Shown: positions 54,794 to 63,203 of the stretch, in pieces
How positions within the stretch are numbered: the stretch's first letter is position 1
Layout: every line of letters starts with the position of its first letter
Origin: Chloroflexota bacterium
GTDB lineage: Bacteria; Chloroflexota; Anaerolineae; SpSt-313
Direction of reading: 5' to 3'
Length of the DNA: 64,000 bases
Assembly (NCBI GenBank): GCA_029553955.1
Contig: JAKPJZ010000250.1
Location: 1-64,000 of the forward strand
The notes under the pieces: generated by a model
The model's input: the letters and a program-made list of their open reading frames with translations, nothing else
What the model was told of the DNA's origin: nothing
The model's database searches: none
Translations under genes and position numbers: made by a program

Positions 54794-55600
54794 GTGTTGC
54801 TTGCGGTGCAGGATAGCCTGCTCTCGGGTGCGGACCTGGTGGAGAAGATGCGCACGGCGGCGATCATGGGCTTTGATGCCGTCGAGTTGCGCAGCGGGGA
54901 GCTGCTGAACGGCGGGCGGCTGCTGCTGCGCGAGATCGGCCGGCTGCCGCTTGCGGTGAGCAGCATCTGCACCAGCCCGCAGCAGGACCCGGTGGTGCAG
55001 GAGCGCGAGGTGCGCGAGGCGCGTCTGGCTACCTGGCGTGAGCTGCTGCACATGGCCGCCGAGCTGCAGGCGCGGGGTATCATCATGGTGCCCATCCGCC
55101 GGCCGCATCGCCTGCCCGACCTCTCGCCGCTCTACACTTCAGCAGAGCTAGAGTTGGCGCTGCTCTACCGCGTCCTCGACGGCCTCGCGCCCGAGGCGGA
55201 GCGCCTGGGCGTGGGTCTGTGGATCGAGCCGCTGAACTTTTACGAGGCCATGCTCGTAACCAGCATCGGCAGGGCCGTGGAGATCTGCCAGCGCTTTGGC
55301 TCCCCTGCCGTGCGGCTGATGGCCGACACCTTTCACATGAATATCATGGAGCCTGATCCGCTGGGCAGCCTGCGCGCCGCTGCGCCGTACCTGGCGCATG
55401 TGCACCTCTCCGACTCGAACCGGCAGTTGCCGGGCCGGGGCCACATCGCCTTCCGCGACGTCATGGCCACGCTGGCGGGCATCGGCTTCGCCGGCTCTAT
55501 GGCCATCGAGGCCTTTCCTCCCGCGGATCTCGAAACCGCAACCGCCGAGAGCCTGCGTTACCTGCGCGGCGCGCTGGCCGAGGCCGGCGGCGAGTATTGA
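54794..55600 (+). CDS. Sugar phosphate isomerase/epimerase (TIM barrel)
   Basis: The protein has about 268 residues and a xylose-isomerase-like barrel. Motifs are MGFDAVELRSGE, GLWIEPLNFYEAML (metal Glu), RLMADTFHMNIMEPD, AHVHLSDSNRQLPGRGHI and MAIEAF near the end. This set is close to the IolE/hydroxypyruvate-isomerase-like and tagatose epimerase-like group. The substrate is unknown. The GTG at 54794 has GGAGGAG 6 nt upstream; an ATG at 54770 is possible but lacks a site. It is a second relative of the 31325 gene and is controlled from a separate promoter. Confidence 0.87.
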   Translation: MLLAVQDSLLSGADLVEKMRTAAIMGFDAVELRSGELLNGGRLLLREIGRLPLAVSSICTSPQQDPVVQEREVREARLATWRELLHMAAELQARGIIMVPIRRPHRLPDLSPLYTSAELELALLYRVLDGLAPEAERLGVGLWIEPLNFYEAMLVTSIGRAVEICQRFGSPAVRLMADTFHMNIMEPDPLGSLRAAAPYLAHVHLSDSNRQLPGRGHIAFRDVMATLAGIGFAGSMAIEAFPPADLETATAESLRYLRGALAEAGGEY

Positions 55601-55622
55601 GGCTCCCTTCTTCTTCTTCTGC

Positions 55623-55689
55623 TTGACGGCCCCACTGCCGTGTGCTACTATTCGCCCGGCCTGGGGCGGGCAGGCGAGGACGCCTGCCC
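55623..55689 (+). promoter_or_regulatory. Promoter and leader hairpin for the deacetylase gene
   Basis: TTGACG (55623-55628), a 17-bp spacer and TACTAT (55646-55651). Ten to twenty bases past the predicted start is a perfect stem, GGGCAGGCG-AGGA-CGCCTGCCC (55668-55689). Confidence 0.5.
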
Positions 55690-55771
55690 CACAGGCTCCG
55701 AGAAGCTCCGTGCCGCGAGTGTGCCGGTGATGTGTGGGGCGGCCAGCCGGTGCGGGGCGCCGTGAGGCGAT

Positions 55772-56974
55772 ATGCGACAGCAGGGGCAATTTCATTCTTT
55801 GGGGTTGCTCTGCGGTTTGGTTGTGGCGGCCACACTGGTCGCCTTTCAGCTGTTGATCTGGCCCGTGGCGCTGGGGTCGGGTGGCGGGGGGGCGACCGTG
55901 GAGCCATCGCCGCTGCCCGCGACGCCCACCGCCACGCCGTTGCCGGCCACACCCACCGCCACACCGGTGCCGCCGCTGGCGCGAGTCCTGCGGACCTATC
56001 CCATCGACCGCGAACGCGATATCGCGGCCGATGTGCCGCTCTGCATCGTCTTCGACCAGCCGATGGACACGACGCCGGGCAGCGTGCGCTTTAGTTTGTC
56101 GCCCGAGCAGCCGCTGCGGGCCGCGTGGCCCGCGCCCGATCGCCTCGAGCTGCGTGGCGGTCACTGGCAGCCGGGGATTGTGTACCAGCTCACGCTGCAG
56201 GCGGCGCGCAGCCGGCGCGGCGGCCGCCTGGCCGGGGCGTTGTCGCTCACCTTTACCCGGGGCGGCTCTGGCGCGCCCATCCCCATCCTGATGTACCACT
56301 ATGTGCAGCGCATACAGGGCGACCCCGGGCGCTACGGCAAAGACTGCAGCGTGAGCCCTGAAGAGTTCGCGGCGCAGCTCGACCTCATCGGTGAGCTTGG
56401 CGGCCATGTCGTGCCGCTGGGCAGCGCGGTCGAGTATCTGGCGCACGGCGCGCCGCTGCCGCCGCGCCCGCTCGTCCTCACCTTTGATGACACGGGCACC
56501 AACGTGTACCGGGTCGTCGCGCCCATCCTGCGCGAGCGAGGCCTCACAGCCACTCTGTTCGTCATTGCGGGCTTTGTCGGCTCGGGTTCACGCCACTACA
56601 CCGGCTGGGAGGAGCTGCGTGCCCTCGCCGGCCAGGGCTTTACCCTGGGTTCGCACAGCTACAGCCACCCCTACTGCAACAGCCTCTCGCCGGGCACCGC
56701 GGCGCAGGAGCTGGCCGGCTCGCGGCAGATGATCGCCGCCGAGACCGGGAGCGAGCCGCAGTTCTTTGCCTACCCCTACGGCGTCTACAGCGCGGCGACG
56801 ATTGCGCAGTTGGCCGAGTGCGGCTACCAGGCCGCGCTCGCCATCGGGCCGAGCGTGTACCAGAGCCGCTCGCGCCTGATGGGGCTCTCGCGCATCTTTA
56901 TGGCCTACGGCGACCCGCTCGACAAGCTGCGCCGCTACCTCCTCGCGTGGGAGGCGCCCCTATCCGGCCAGTAG
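55772..56974 (+). CDS. Membrane-anchored polysaccharide deacetylase with Ig-like domain
   Basis: The protein has 400 residues. An N-terminal membrane anchor (LGLLCGLVVAATLVAFQLLI), a Pro/Thr linker, an SbsA-type Ig domain (about 70-165, FDQPMDTTPGSVRFS), then a NodB domain (about 170-400). The NodB metal motif is LTFDDTGTN, with Thr instead of the usual Gly after DD, and GSHSYSHPYC supplies the two His ligands; YPYGVYSAAT is the later family motif. It should remove N-acetyl groups from an extracellular glycan. A GTGAGG site precedes the ATG. Confidence 0.9.
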   Translation: MRQQGQFHSLGLLCGLVVAATLVAFQLLIWPVALGSGGGGATVEPSPLPATPTATPLPATPTATPVPPLARVLRTYPIDRERDIAADVPLCIVFDQPMDTTPGSVRFSLSPEQPLRAAWPAPDRLELRGGHWQPGIVYQLTLQAARSRRGGRLAGALSLTFTRGGSGAPIPILMYHYVQRIQGDPGRYGKDCSVSPEEFAAQLDLIGELGGHVVPLGSAVEYLAHGAPLPPRPLVLTFDDTGTNVYRVVAPILRERGLTATLFVIAGFVGSGSRHYTGWEELRALAGQGFTLGSHSYSHPYCNSLSPGTAAQELAGSRQMIAAETGSEPQFFAYPYGVYSAATIAQLAECGYQAALAIGPSVYQSRSRLMGLSRIFMAYGDPLDKLRRYLLAWEAPLSGQ

Positions 56975-57106
56975 CGCCGGTAAGCCTTGCCCCACAGGGC
57001 ATGTTGTCTGCTCAGAAGCCTGGCACGGCCTTTGCTTGCGCCAGTCGCACGGATGAGGACGCGTCTGCGGCATGGATGGTCATCTCTACGCGAGGAGGCG
57101 AGGTCG

Positions 57107-57823
57107 GTGGGCGAGACGGAAGCGGGCACCAGGGCCGAGAGACCCCGGTCGCTGACTGCGCTCCTCAGGCAGTTCGCCAAGGTCGTCTTCCTGTCGGACG
57201 TGGCGCAGGCGATCAACGAACGGGTCGAAGGGCCGCGGCAGGCGCTGGCGCTGCGCCACTGGGAGCGAAGCGGCCGCGCGCTGCCGCCGCCGCACCTGGT
57301 GAAGCAGCGGACGGTCGTGGCCTATGCCCATCGCTTCGGCACGCGCGCCCTGGTCGAGACCGGCACCTACCTGGGCGCCATGATACGCGCCACCCGCAGT
57401 ACCTTTGACCGGATCATCTCCGTCGAGCTGGACCACGACCTCTACGAGCGGGCGCGGCAAAAGCTCGCCGAGGCCGGCCGCGTCACCATCCTCAACGGCG
57501 ACAGCGCCCAGGTGCTGCCCGGTATCCTTGCCCAGCTCCACGAGCCCGCGCTCTTTTGGCTCGACGCCCACCACTCTGGCGTGCTCACGGCGCATGGCAG
57601 GCTGGCGAGCCCGGTGATGCTCGAGCTGCAGCACATCCTCGGCCACACTGAGCACGACCATGTGGTGCTCATCGACGATGCGCACGAGTTCGTGGGGCAA
57701 GGCGGCTACCCCACGATCCCCGAGCTGCGGGCTTTTGTCGCTGGGCGCCGTCCGAGTTGGCTGGTGGAGATGGAGGACGATATTATCCGCGTCCACAGAG
57801 AGTGGCTCAGCGGCTCGCAATGA
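57107..57823 (+). CDS. SAM-dependent methyltransferase-like protein
   Basis: The protein has about 238 residues. A class I methyltransferase-type segment is visible: ALVETGTYLGAMIRATRSTF (glycine-rich loop), then IISVELDHDLYERARQKLAE with the acidic residue expected to hold the ribose, then TILNGDSAQVLP and FWLDAHHSG. It resembles the FkbM/cephalosporin hydroxylase-like group seen beside glycan genes. The substrate is unknown. The GTG at 57107 has GAGGAGG 8 nt upstream; the open frame extends to 56987 with poor coding character. It lies 132 bp after the deacetylase gene. Confidence 0.75.
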   Translation: MGETEAGTRAERPRSLTALLRQFAKVVFLSDVAQAINERVEGPRQALALRHWERSGRALPPPHLVKQRTVVAYAHRFGTRALVETGTYLGAMIRATRSTFDRIISVELDHDLYERARQKLAEAGRVTILNGDSAQVLPGILAQLHEPALFWLDAHHSGVLTAHGRLASPVMLELQHILGHTEHDHVVLIDDAHEFVGQGGYPTIPELRAFVAGRRPSWLVEMEDDIIRVHREWLSGSQ

Positions 57824-58015
57824 CAGTGCCCAAGTCTCTGCGCAGACACCATGCCCCCTGGGGCACCACAAGCGATGAAGACGGGGTCCTTCACCACAGA
57901 GGGCACAGAGGGCACAGAGGATAAGGAATCCTCTGCGTTCTCTGCGGTGAATCGGCCCCGTTTTCAAGGCAGTACCCCAAGGCATCGGAGCCCTGGGGTA
58001 CTCGTTATGACAGTC
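57812..58015. repeat. Families A and B repeats between convergent genes
   Basis: GGCTCGCAATGACAG overlaps the end of the methyltransferase-like gene. It is followed by CACCACAGAGGGCACAGAGG with CTCTGCGTTCTCTGCGGTGA, then GTACCCCAAGGC with GCCCTGGGGTAC-type arms. There is no gene here. Confidence 0.75.
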
Positions 58016-58033
58016 CGAACACGTTCAGCGAGG

Positions 58034-60577
58034 TCAGCGATCGGGCAGGCCGAGCGCGCTGCGCAGGTTGCCGAGGGCGCGCCGCAGCGGGATGTGGATG
58101 GTGATCGGCGTGCTCAGCACCTGCAGCGTCCTCGACTCATAGGGCAGGTAGCCCGGCGCTGTGACCCGGATACGGTAACTGCCGGGCGGCACCAGGAACG
58201 AGAAGTAACCCGGCCGCAGCACCCTGTCGGGATACTTGACATCGGTGAACTGGGGGTTCACCTGGTCATACTCCAGCGCGTTCCACGGCTCGAACGTGCC
58301 CTCCGCCGTCTGGCGCGCGCAGGTGACCCAGGCGTTGGTAATGATCGCCTGCGCCATCTGGGCGCCGGCCTTGACCTTGGCCTCATCGTACACCAGGCCG
58401 TCGGGGTCGGTTGGCTTAGGCCGGCTCTTGGGGCGCTCGATGGGCGTGCACCCCGGGCAAGCCGGCGGTTTCGGGGGCGGTTCCGGGTCCGAGTTGCCGC
58501 AGCCGCCGAACCAGCATCCGGGTTTGTAGATGTCTGTCCAGCCCTTCTGCAGCGGCGCTGCCAGGCCCGGCGAACGGCCGATGACGCCCGTCTGCACCTC
58601 TTCACGACAGTAGCAGCCCAGCTCGAGCTGCCATTGGACGCCCTCGTCTTCACTCGGCACCGTAAAGTCGAACTCGACGTAACCATCGGGGCCGGTGCGC
58701 TTGGGCTGGATCTTTTTGTGGTTGACCATCAGCCCCTGCGCGTTGTAGTAGCGCACCTGCAGCGTGGGCGTCAGCGGGTTCTCGCAGGCGATGATGCGCG
58801 CGCCAAGAGTCAGCTCGCTGTTGCCGATCCATTCGATGGTCTGATCGATGCCGCCCACCCGCTCGCCGTTGACCGTCAGGCTGTTGGTGTCGATAGTAAT
58901 GTCGTCGCTGTAGTAGTTGCCCACGCCGGTCACTGGGCTGACCAGGCCGTTCAGCTCCTGCGTGGCGGTGAACCAGTACCAGCCGGGCTGCGGCAGCTTG
59001 GCGGTGGGGGTGATCTCCCAGCGGCCATCCTCGTCGACGAGTGTGTTGCCCAGCAGACGCGCTGGCTGGGCACTGTCGCCCGCCAGGTAGAGCTTGACGG
59101 TCGCTTCGGGCTTGCCCAGGCCAAAGAACACCGGCTGTACGCCCACGCGGGCCTCACTGGGCCCAACGATGGCGGGCATATGGATGGTGACAATCTCGTC
59201 TGAGACCTCGGCAACGTTGTTCCGCGTGTTGACGTCCTTGCTGGTGGTGCTGACCGTGGCCTTGGCTGTGGCCTGGCCCGTGCGGGCGATGGTGCCTTCG
59301 ACGTCGATGGACCCGCCCGAATAGGCCTCCAGCCTGCCGATCTGCCAGGTGGCGATGCCGTTCGCAAAGGTGTTCGGCTCGACGGCAAAGGTGACGTCAT
59401 CGAGCAGCGCGGGGATGGTGAGCGAGACGGAGATGCCCTCGGCGTCTTGGGTGCCGCCGTTGCCACAGTAGAGATAGTAAGACTGGTAGCCGCCGAGTTC
59501 GCCGTCGCTCTGCGATTCCAGCGCGATCCACACATCGGGTCCCTCGACTTGGGCGTACTCGACATCCTCGGCCCAGTTGTCCTCCTCGTCCAGCTCGATC
59601 GATGTGGTGCTGATGCGCAGCGTGCAGGTCAGCGGCTGGTCGGGGTAGAGCCCCTGGCCCAAGTCGAGCTCCAGTGCGATTTCGCCGTAGGCGCCGGGCT
59701 CCAGGGTGCCGAGGTCGAACGACAGGTCGCTGCCCTGCACCTGGGGGGTGATGGCCTGGCGCCGCTCCTGCTCCTCCTCTTCTTCCCAGGTCACCAGGTG
59801 GGCGCTGCGGAAGCTCATGCCCGAGGCCAGCGTGCCGGTGAGCTGCACCGATTTGGCCTCGACCGGCGCTGCGTTGCCGTAGGAGACGCGGTAGCTGACG
59901 GCGCGGCCGGGCACAAAGGGCCCGCAGTCCTCGGCGAGGCCCACGCCGACCCACACGTTGGGCGCCGGGATTTCGGCAACGTCCTCGGCATAGTTGGTCT
60001 CCTCGTCGGGGTCAGGCGCCGAGCCGGCGATGCGTGCCGTGAGCGCCACGGTGCTACCGGGCCGCAGCTCGGCCGGCATCTGCACCTGCAGCACGATCTC
60101 GGCCCCCTCGCCTGCGGCCACGGTGCCCAGGGCGTACTCCAGGCGCTGGCCTGCCGCCTTGCTGGGCGGCAACGTTTCGCCATCCCTCGTGGAGGCCGCC
60201 AGGGTGGCCCCTTCGGGCAAGGCGACGGCAAGCAGCACCCCCGTGGCATCAAGCTCGGCATCATAGTTTGCATAGTAGACGGAGTAGTTGGCGCTGCCGC
60301 CCGCCACGAGCTCCTCGTCGTGCCAGACCGACACGGCGAGGTCGATGGCGCCGGGCTGCGGCGTCGGCCGTGGCTCCTCTGCCGGCTCATCCTCGCCGGC
60401 GGGCTCGGGGGCCTCTGCCAGCTCGCCCGGTTCTGCCTCGCTCTGCGCAGTTGCCGGCTCGGCCTGCGGCGGGGGCGCCGAGCGTGCCAGGCACGCCGAG
60501 AGCAGCAGCGCCGCGGCGAGCGCCACAGCGGTGACCAGGCATACCCGGATGAGTGGGTGGCGTTCGAGGAATCTCAT
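58034..60577 (-). CDS. Large surface lipoprotein with DUF11-type repeats
   Basis: The protein has 847 residues. A signal peptide with lipobox LLSAC is followed by an acidic Glu/Pro/Ala linker (about 35-75). At least three CARDB/DUF11-like beta domains follow (about 80-470), each with the pattern NYAEDVAEI or NWAEDVEYA at its end. Two further beta domains come next, then a Cys/Pro stretch (PGCWFGGCGNSDPEPPPKPP), and a PEGA-like end (RPGYFSFLVPPGSYRIRVTA). It is probably an adhesive or structural envelope protein. The middle holds a run of acidic residues (WEEEEEQERR). An AAAGGAG site precedes the ATG at 60577. Confidence 0.85.
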   Translation of the reverse strand: MRFLERHPLIRVCLVTAVALAAALLLSACLARSAPPPQAEPATAQSEAEPGELAEAPEPAGEDEPAEEPRPTPQPGAIDLAVSVWHDEELVAGGSANYSVYYANYDAELDATGVLLAVALPEGATLAASTRDGETLPPSKAAGQRLEYALGTVAAGEGAEIVLQVQMPAELRPGSTVALTARIAGSAPDPDEETNYAEDVAEIPAPNVWVGVGLAEDCGPFVPGRAVSYRVSYGNAAPVEAKSVQLTGTLASGMSFRSAHLVTWEEEEEQERRQAITPQVQGSDLSFDLGTLEPGAYGEIALELDLGQGLYPDQPLTCTLRISTTSIELDEEDNWAEDVEYAQVEGPDVWIALESQSDGELGGYQSYYLYCGNGGTQDAEGISVSLTIPALLDDVTFAVEPNTFANGIATWQIGRLEAYSGGSIDVEGTIARTGQATAKATVSTTSKDVNTRNNVAEVSDEIVTIHMPAIVGPSEARVGVQPVFFGLGKPEATVKLYLAGDSAQPARLLGNTLVDEDGRWEITPTAKLPQPGWYWFTATQELNGLVSPVTGVGNYYSDDITIDTNSLTVNGERVGGIDQTIEWIGNSELTLGARIIACENPLTPTLQVRYYNAQGLMVNHKKIQPKRTGPDGYVEFDFTVPSEDEGVQWQLELGCYCREEVQTGVIGRSPGLAAPLQKGWTDIYKPGCWFGGCGNSDPEPPPKPPACPGCTPIERPKSRPKPTDPDGLVYDEAKVKAGAQMAQAIITNAWVTCARQTAEGTFEPWNALEYDQVNPQFTDVKYPDRVLRPGYFSFLVPPGSYRIRVTAPGYLPYESRTLQVLSTPITIHIPLRRALGNLRSALGLPDR

Positions 60578-60691
60578 CACCTGCTCCTTTCCCTGCAGGG
60601 GCGCCAGCGCGGCCGTGCGCGGCGAGGCCAAGGTTTGTGGCCCATGTGCGAGGATAGCACGATGAGCGTTTATCAATCGTTTCGTCTGCAG

Positions 60692-60995
60692 ACTGTCATT
60701 GCGAGTACCCGAGTTCGCCGAACCCTGTGCCCAGCACAGAACCTTGGCCTGTCATTGCGAGGAGGCGCCCGCAGCCGACGAAGCAATCCCCAGGTTGCGA
60801 GCGAAGCGATGCAACTCCACGTCGGGCATTGGCGATTGCTTCGCTGCGGCTCGCAATGACAGTGCCCAAGTTTCTGAGCAGACGACATGCCCCCAGTGGC
60901 ACCACAAGCGATGAGAACGCCCACAAGGGGCTAGGCTACGGCGCCCCGCCCTATTTTCAGATCAGTGCGCCCGGGTACTCGCAATGACAGCCGGA
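60692..60995. repeat. Families A and E repeat cluster
   Basis: Family A units (GACTGTCATTGCGAGTACCC, GAGGAGGCGCCCGCAGCCGA, CTGCGGCTCGCAATGACAG) are followed by CCCACAAGGGGCTAGGCTAC (family E) and a last GTACTCGCAATGACAG just 5 bp from the next stop codon. Confidence 0.8.
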
Positions 60996-60999
60996 GGGC

Positions 61000-62331
61000 C
61001 TACGGCGCGGTCGGCGTGGCCGTGCCCTCGGCGGGTGCGGCGCTGGTCGCGCTGGGGGTGGCCGTGTCCTCGGCGGGTGTGGCGCCGGTCGGGCTGGGCG
61101 TGGGCGTGCGTGTCGGCGGGACGTTGGGCGTGCCCAACGGGGTGGGCGTGGGCGTGGCCGGCAGCGCCGCGCCGAGGCGCGTGAGCGCGGCGACGGCGGG
61201 CGCCCAATTGGTGTGGTACTCGAAGGCCAAAAGGTACTCTTCGATGGCCTGCTCTTCCTCGCCTAAGGCTTCATGGGCCTGGCCGCGCAGCAGGCGCAAC
61301 TCCTCGATGCACGGCATCTTGTCGAGCACCACTTGGCTGGTTGTCAAGAGTTCTCGGTAGTGTCTGGCGGCGAGGCGCGCCTCGAACGGCCCAAAGCGAT
61401 ACCAGAACGTGCGCGGCGGCAGGCCGATCGCCACGGCCTTGTCGTAGGCCTCGAGCGCCGCGACCGGCTCGCCGAGGGCCAGCAGATTGTCGCCGAGGTT
61501 GAGCCAGGCGTAGGGGTCGTCGGGCGCTTCGCGCGTCCACGACTGCGCGGCCTGGCCGGCCCGGCGGTACATCGCCTTCTCGTCGTCGTCCTCACCCAGG
61601 ATGTGGCGGACCTCACCCGCCTGCGCGGGCCGGTAGACGGGGATGTAGGAATGGTTGAAGGGCGCCCAGATCTTGGCGAAATGCGCCTCGGGGATCACAT
61701 GCTCTGGGCCAAAGTACGAGTCGTTGGCGATCAGGGTGTGCGCGGCGCTGTCGTAGCCGCGGATGACCACATAGTGGCCGATGTCGTCTCCGGGCTCGAG
61801 GATGGTGCGCACAATCACCGGCACGCCCGCCGCGACGAGCTCGTGCAGGCGCGCCACGCTGCCGTTGACCAGCAGCCGGCCCTCGAGGCCCTGGCTCCGG
61901 AAATAGTCGAGCAACTCGTCGCTGCCGACGTGTTTGTCGTCTTTGTAGGGCCGTACGGCAGCGGCGATTTCGTACTGGCCGCGCTCGATGCCATAGTAGC
62001 TGAGCACCATCCCGGCCGAGACGACGCCGCAGTTGTTCCAGCCCTGGTATTCGTGGCTCATGGGCAAAAGCAGCTCGCGCTCGGCTGGCGGCGTCGGCGT
62101 GGCCGTTGCCGTGGGGGTACGTGTGGCGGTCGCCGTCCGCGTGGCGGTCGGCGTGGCCGTGGCGGATGGCGTCGCTGTCGGCGCAGGCGTCTGCGTCGCG
62201 GCGATGGCTCGGGCCGTGGGCGCGGCTGTTGGCCGGGACGGCCCGCAGGCGGAGGCCGCCAGCGCCAGGAAGGCAGCGCCGGCGAGGCCGGCGGCGCGCA
62301 GGCGCGCGGCAAGCAGCGGGCGAGTCAGCAC
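61000..62331 (-). CDS. Lipoprotein with C39-like cysteine peptidase domain and TPR repeats
   Basis: The protein has 443 residues. The signal peptide has lipobox LAASAC, then a Thr/Ala/Pro linker of about 60 residues. The peptidase_C39_2-like domain has the catalytic Cys in GWNNCGVVSAGM, His in IGHYVVIRGYD, and Asn/Asp in LIANDSYFG. TPR-like helices (about 285-395, DPYAWLNLGDNLLALGEPVA) follow, then another Pro/Thr tail. It is probably an extracellular protein- or peptide-cleaving enzyme with a protein-binding platform. The start is a GTG at 62331 with AGAGGAA upstream; the ATG extension to 62496 has no site. Confidence 0.87.
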   Translation of the reverse strand: MLTRPLLAARLRAAGLAGAAFLALAASACGPSRPTAAPTARAIAATQTPAPTATPSATATPTATRTATATRTPTATATPTPPAERELLLPMSHEYQGWNNCGVVSAGMVLSYYGIERGQYEIAAAVRPYKDDKHVGSDELLDYFRSQGLEGRLLVNGSVARLHELVAAGVPVIVRTILEPGDDIGHYVVIRGYDSAAHTLIANDSYFGPEHVIPEAHFAKIWAPFNHSYIPVYRPAQAGEVRHILGEDDDEKAMYRRAGQAAQSWTREAPDDPYAWLNLGDNLLALGEPVAALEAYDKAVAIGLPPRTFWYRFGPFEARLAARHYRELLTTSQVVLDKMPCIEELRLLRGQAHEALGEEEQAIEEYLLAFEYHTNWAPAVAALTRLGAALPATPTPTPLGTPNVPPTRTPTPSPTGATPAEDTATPSATSAAPAEGTATPTAP

Positions 62332-62443
62332 GTGGGCGTTCCTCTTCTGACGTGTAGGTGAGGCGGTGCGCCAGTGGAGCCGGCGCGGCAGCCAGGTGCT
62401 GATTATACTGCATGTGCCAAGAGCTGTCACAATTGGCTGCGGG

Positions 62444-62493
62444 GCGGGGAGACACCTGACAGGTCTCCGGAGACCTGTCAGGTGTCTCCCCGC
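62444..62493. repeat. Perfect 50-bp palindrome (family F)
   Basis: The two 25-bp halves are exact complements with no loop; the core CACCTGACAGGTCT is shared with the stem at 32181-32228. It lies upstream of the C39-like gene and downstream of the small Cys-rich gene. Confidence 0.8.
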
Positions 62494-62547
62494 CACCCGC
62501 TCTCCGGCACTACGAACGGGGCCACCGGCGACATTGGGATAGACCCT

Positions 62548-62820
62548 TCAGGGCGCGGCGATGGGGCCGGAGGGCAGGGGGCCGCTGCGGGCGCGGTCGA
62601 TGCGTAGGCCCGCGCCGGCGACGTGATAGACGTAGGGCTCGCGTTCGTACTGCTGGGTGACGATGCAGCCGCTCGTCAGCACCTGCGCGCATGACTGGCC
62701 CGGCTCGGGCAGGCCCAGGCTGGTGTCGGGCCAGGTGTGCGGCTCGAAAACGCTGTTGCCCTGCCCCCAGCACGGGCAGCGCCAGTGGATGCAACCTCGC
62801 TCTTGCGCATTCCTTGACAA
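62548..62820 (-). CDS. Small Cys-rich protein, unknown
   Basis: The protein has 90 residues. The N-terminal part has a CIHWRCPCWGQG cluster of three Cys, with two more Cys later (SCAQVLTSGC). This suggests a metal-binding or disulfide-held protein. Codons end in G/C as in real genes. It starts with TTG at 62820 after AAAAGG. The start overlaps the -35 element of a plus-strand promoter for the gene at 63204. I do not recognise the family. Confidence 0.5.
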   Translation of the reverse strand: MSRNAQERGCIHWRCPCWGQGNSVFEPHTWPDTSLGLPEPGQSCAQVLTSGCIVTQQYEREPYVYHVAGAGLRIDRARSGPLPSGPIAAP

Positions 62821-62842
62821 GGTCTGCCTTTTCGGCTAAGAT
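62814..62842 (+). promoter_or_regulatory. Promoter for the sugar-binding protein gene at 63204
   Basis: Consensus TTGACA (62814-62819) and TAAGAT (62837-62842) have a 17-bp spacer. The predicted leader is about 355 nt. Confidence 0.65.
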
Positions 62843-62880
62843 GGTGTTTAGCACAATAAGCAAGATAGACCCCTTGAACT

Positions 62881-62910
62881 GCGGGCATAGGAGCCCGCTC
62901 TGCTGTTTTT
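62881..62910 (+). terminator. Possible attenuator in the leader of the sugar-binding protein gene
   Basis: GCGGGC-ATAGGA-GCCCGC (62881-62898) is followed seven bases later by a run of T. It lies early in the long leader, so it could end transcription unless another fold forms. The rest of 62911-63200 holds no recognised motif. Confidence 0.45.
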
Positions 62911-63203
62911 CGGATGGGCTGAAAGAAGATCACGGCCTCGTTGTCACGCCAGCACCACTCCTTGGCCCCAATTCCGAGTACCGGTCCCGGCAACCAGCGC
63001 ATCATGTGTATGCACCAGAACGCGCATCAAGGCGATGCACGCATGCTGAGTGAACAGCACCTGGAAGGCACGTCACAGGTGGGCCTTCTATCACCTCCAG
63101 CCCAGTACTCGCACGCACAGAAGGGGGGTGATGCCGCGCTGCCACTGCGCTGATATCGTGCTCGTTGGGTTTCCGTCGCATTAGGACTAGGGAGGAGAGT
63201 CAC

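Noticed and set aside
54229-54816. Repetitive protein encoded by the palindrome array
   Set aside because: The 40- and 70-bp steps are not multiples of three, so the frame changes with each unit. The apparent protein is just the repeat read in turn through all frames, and no ribosome site is present.
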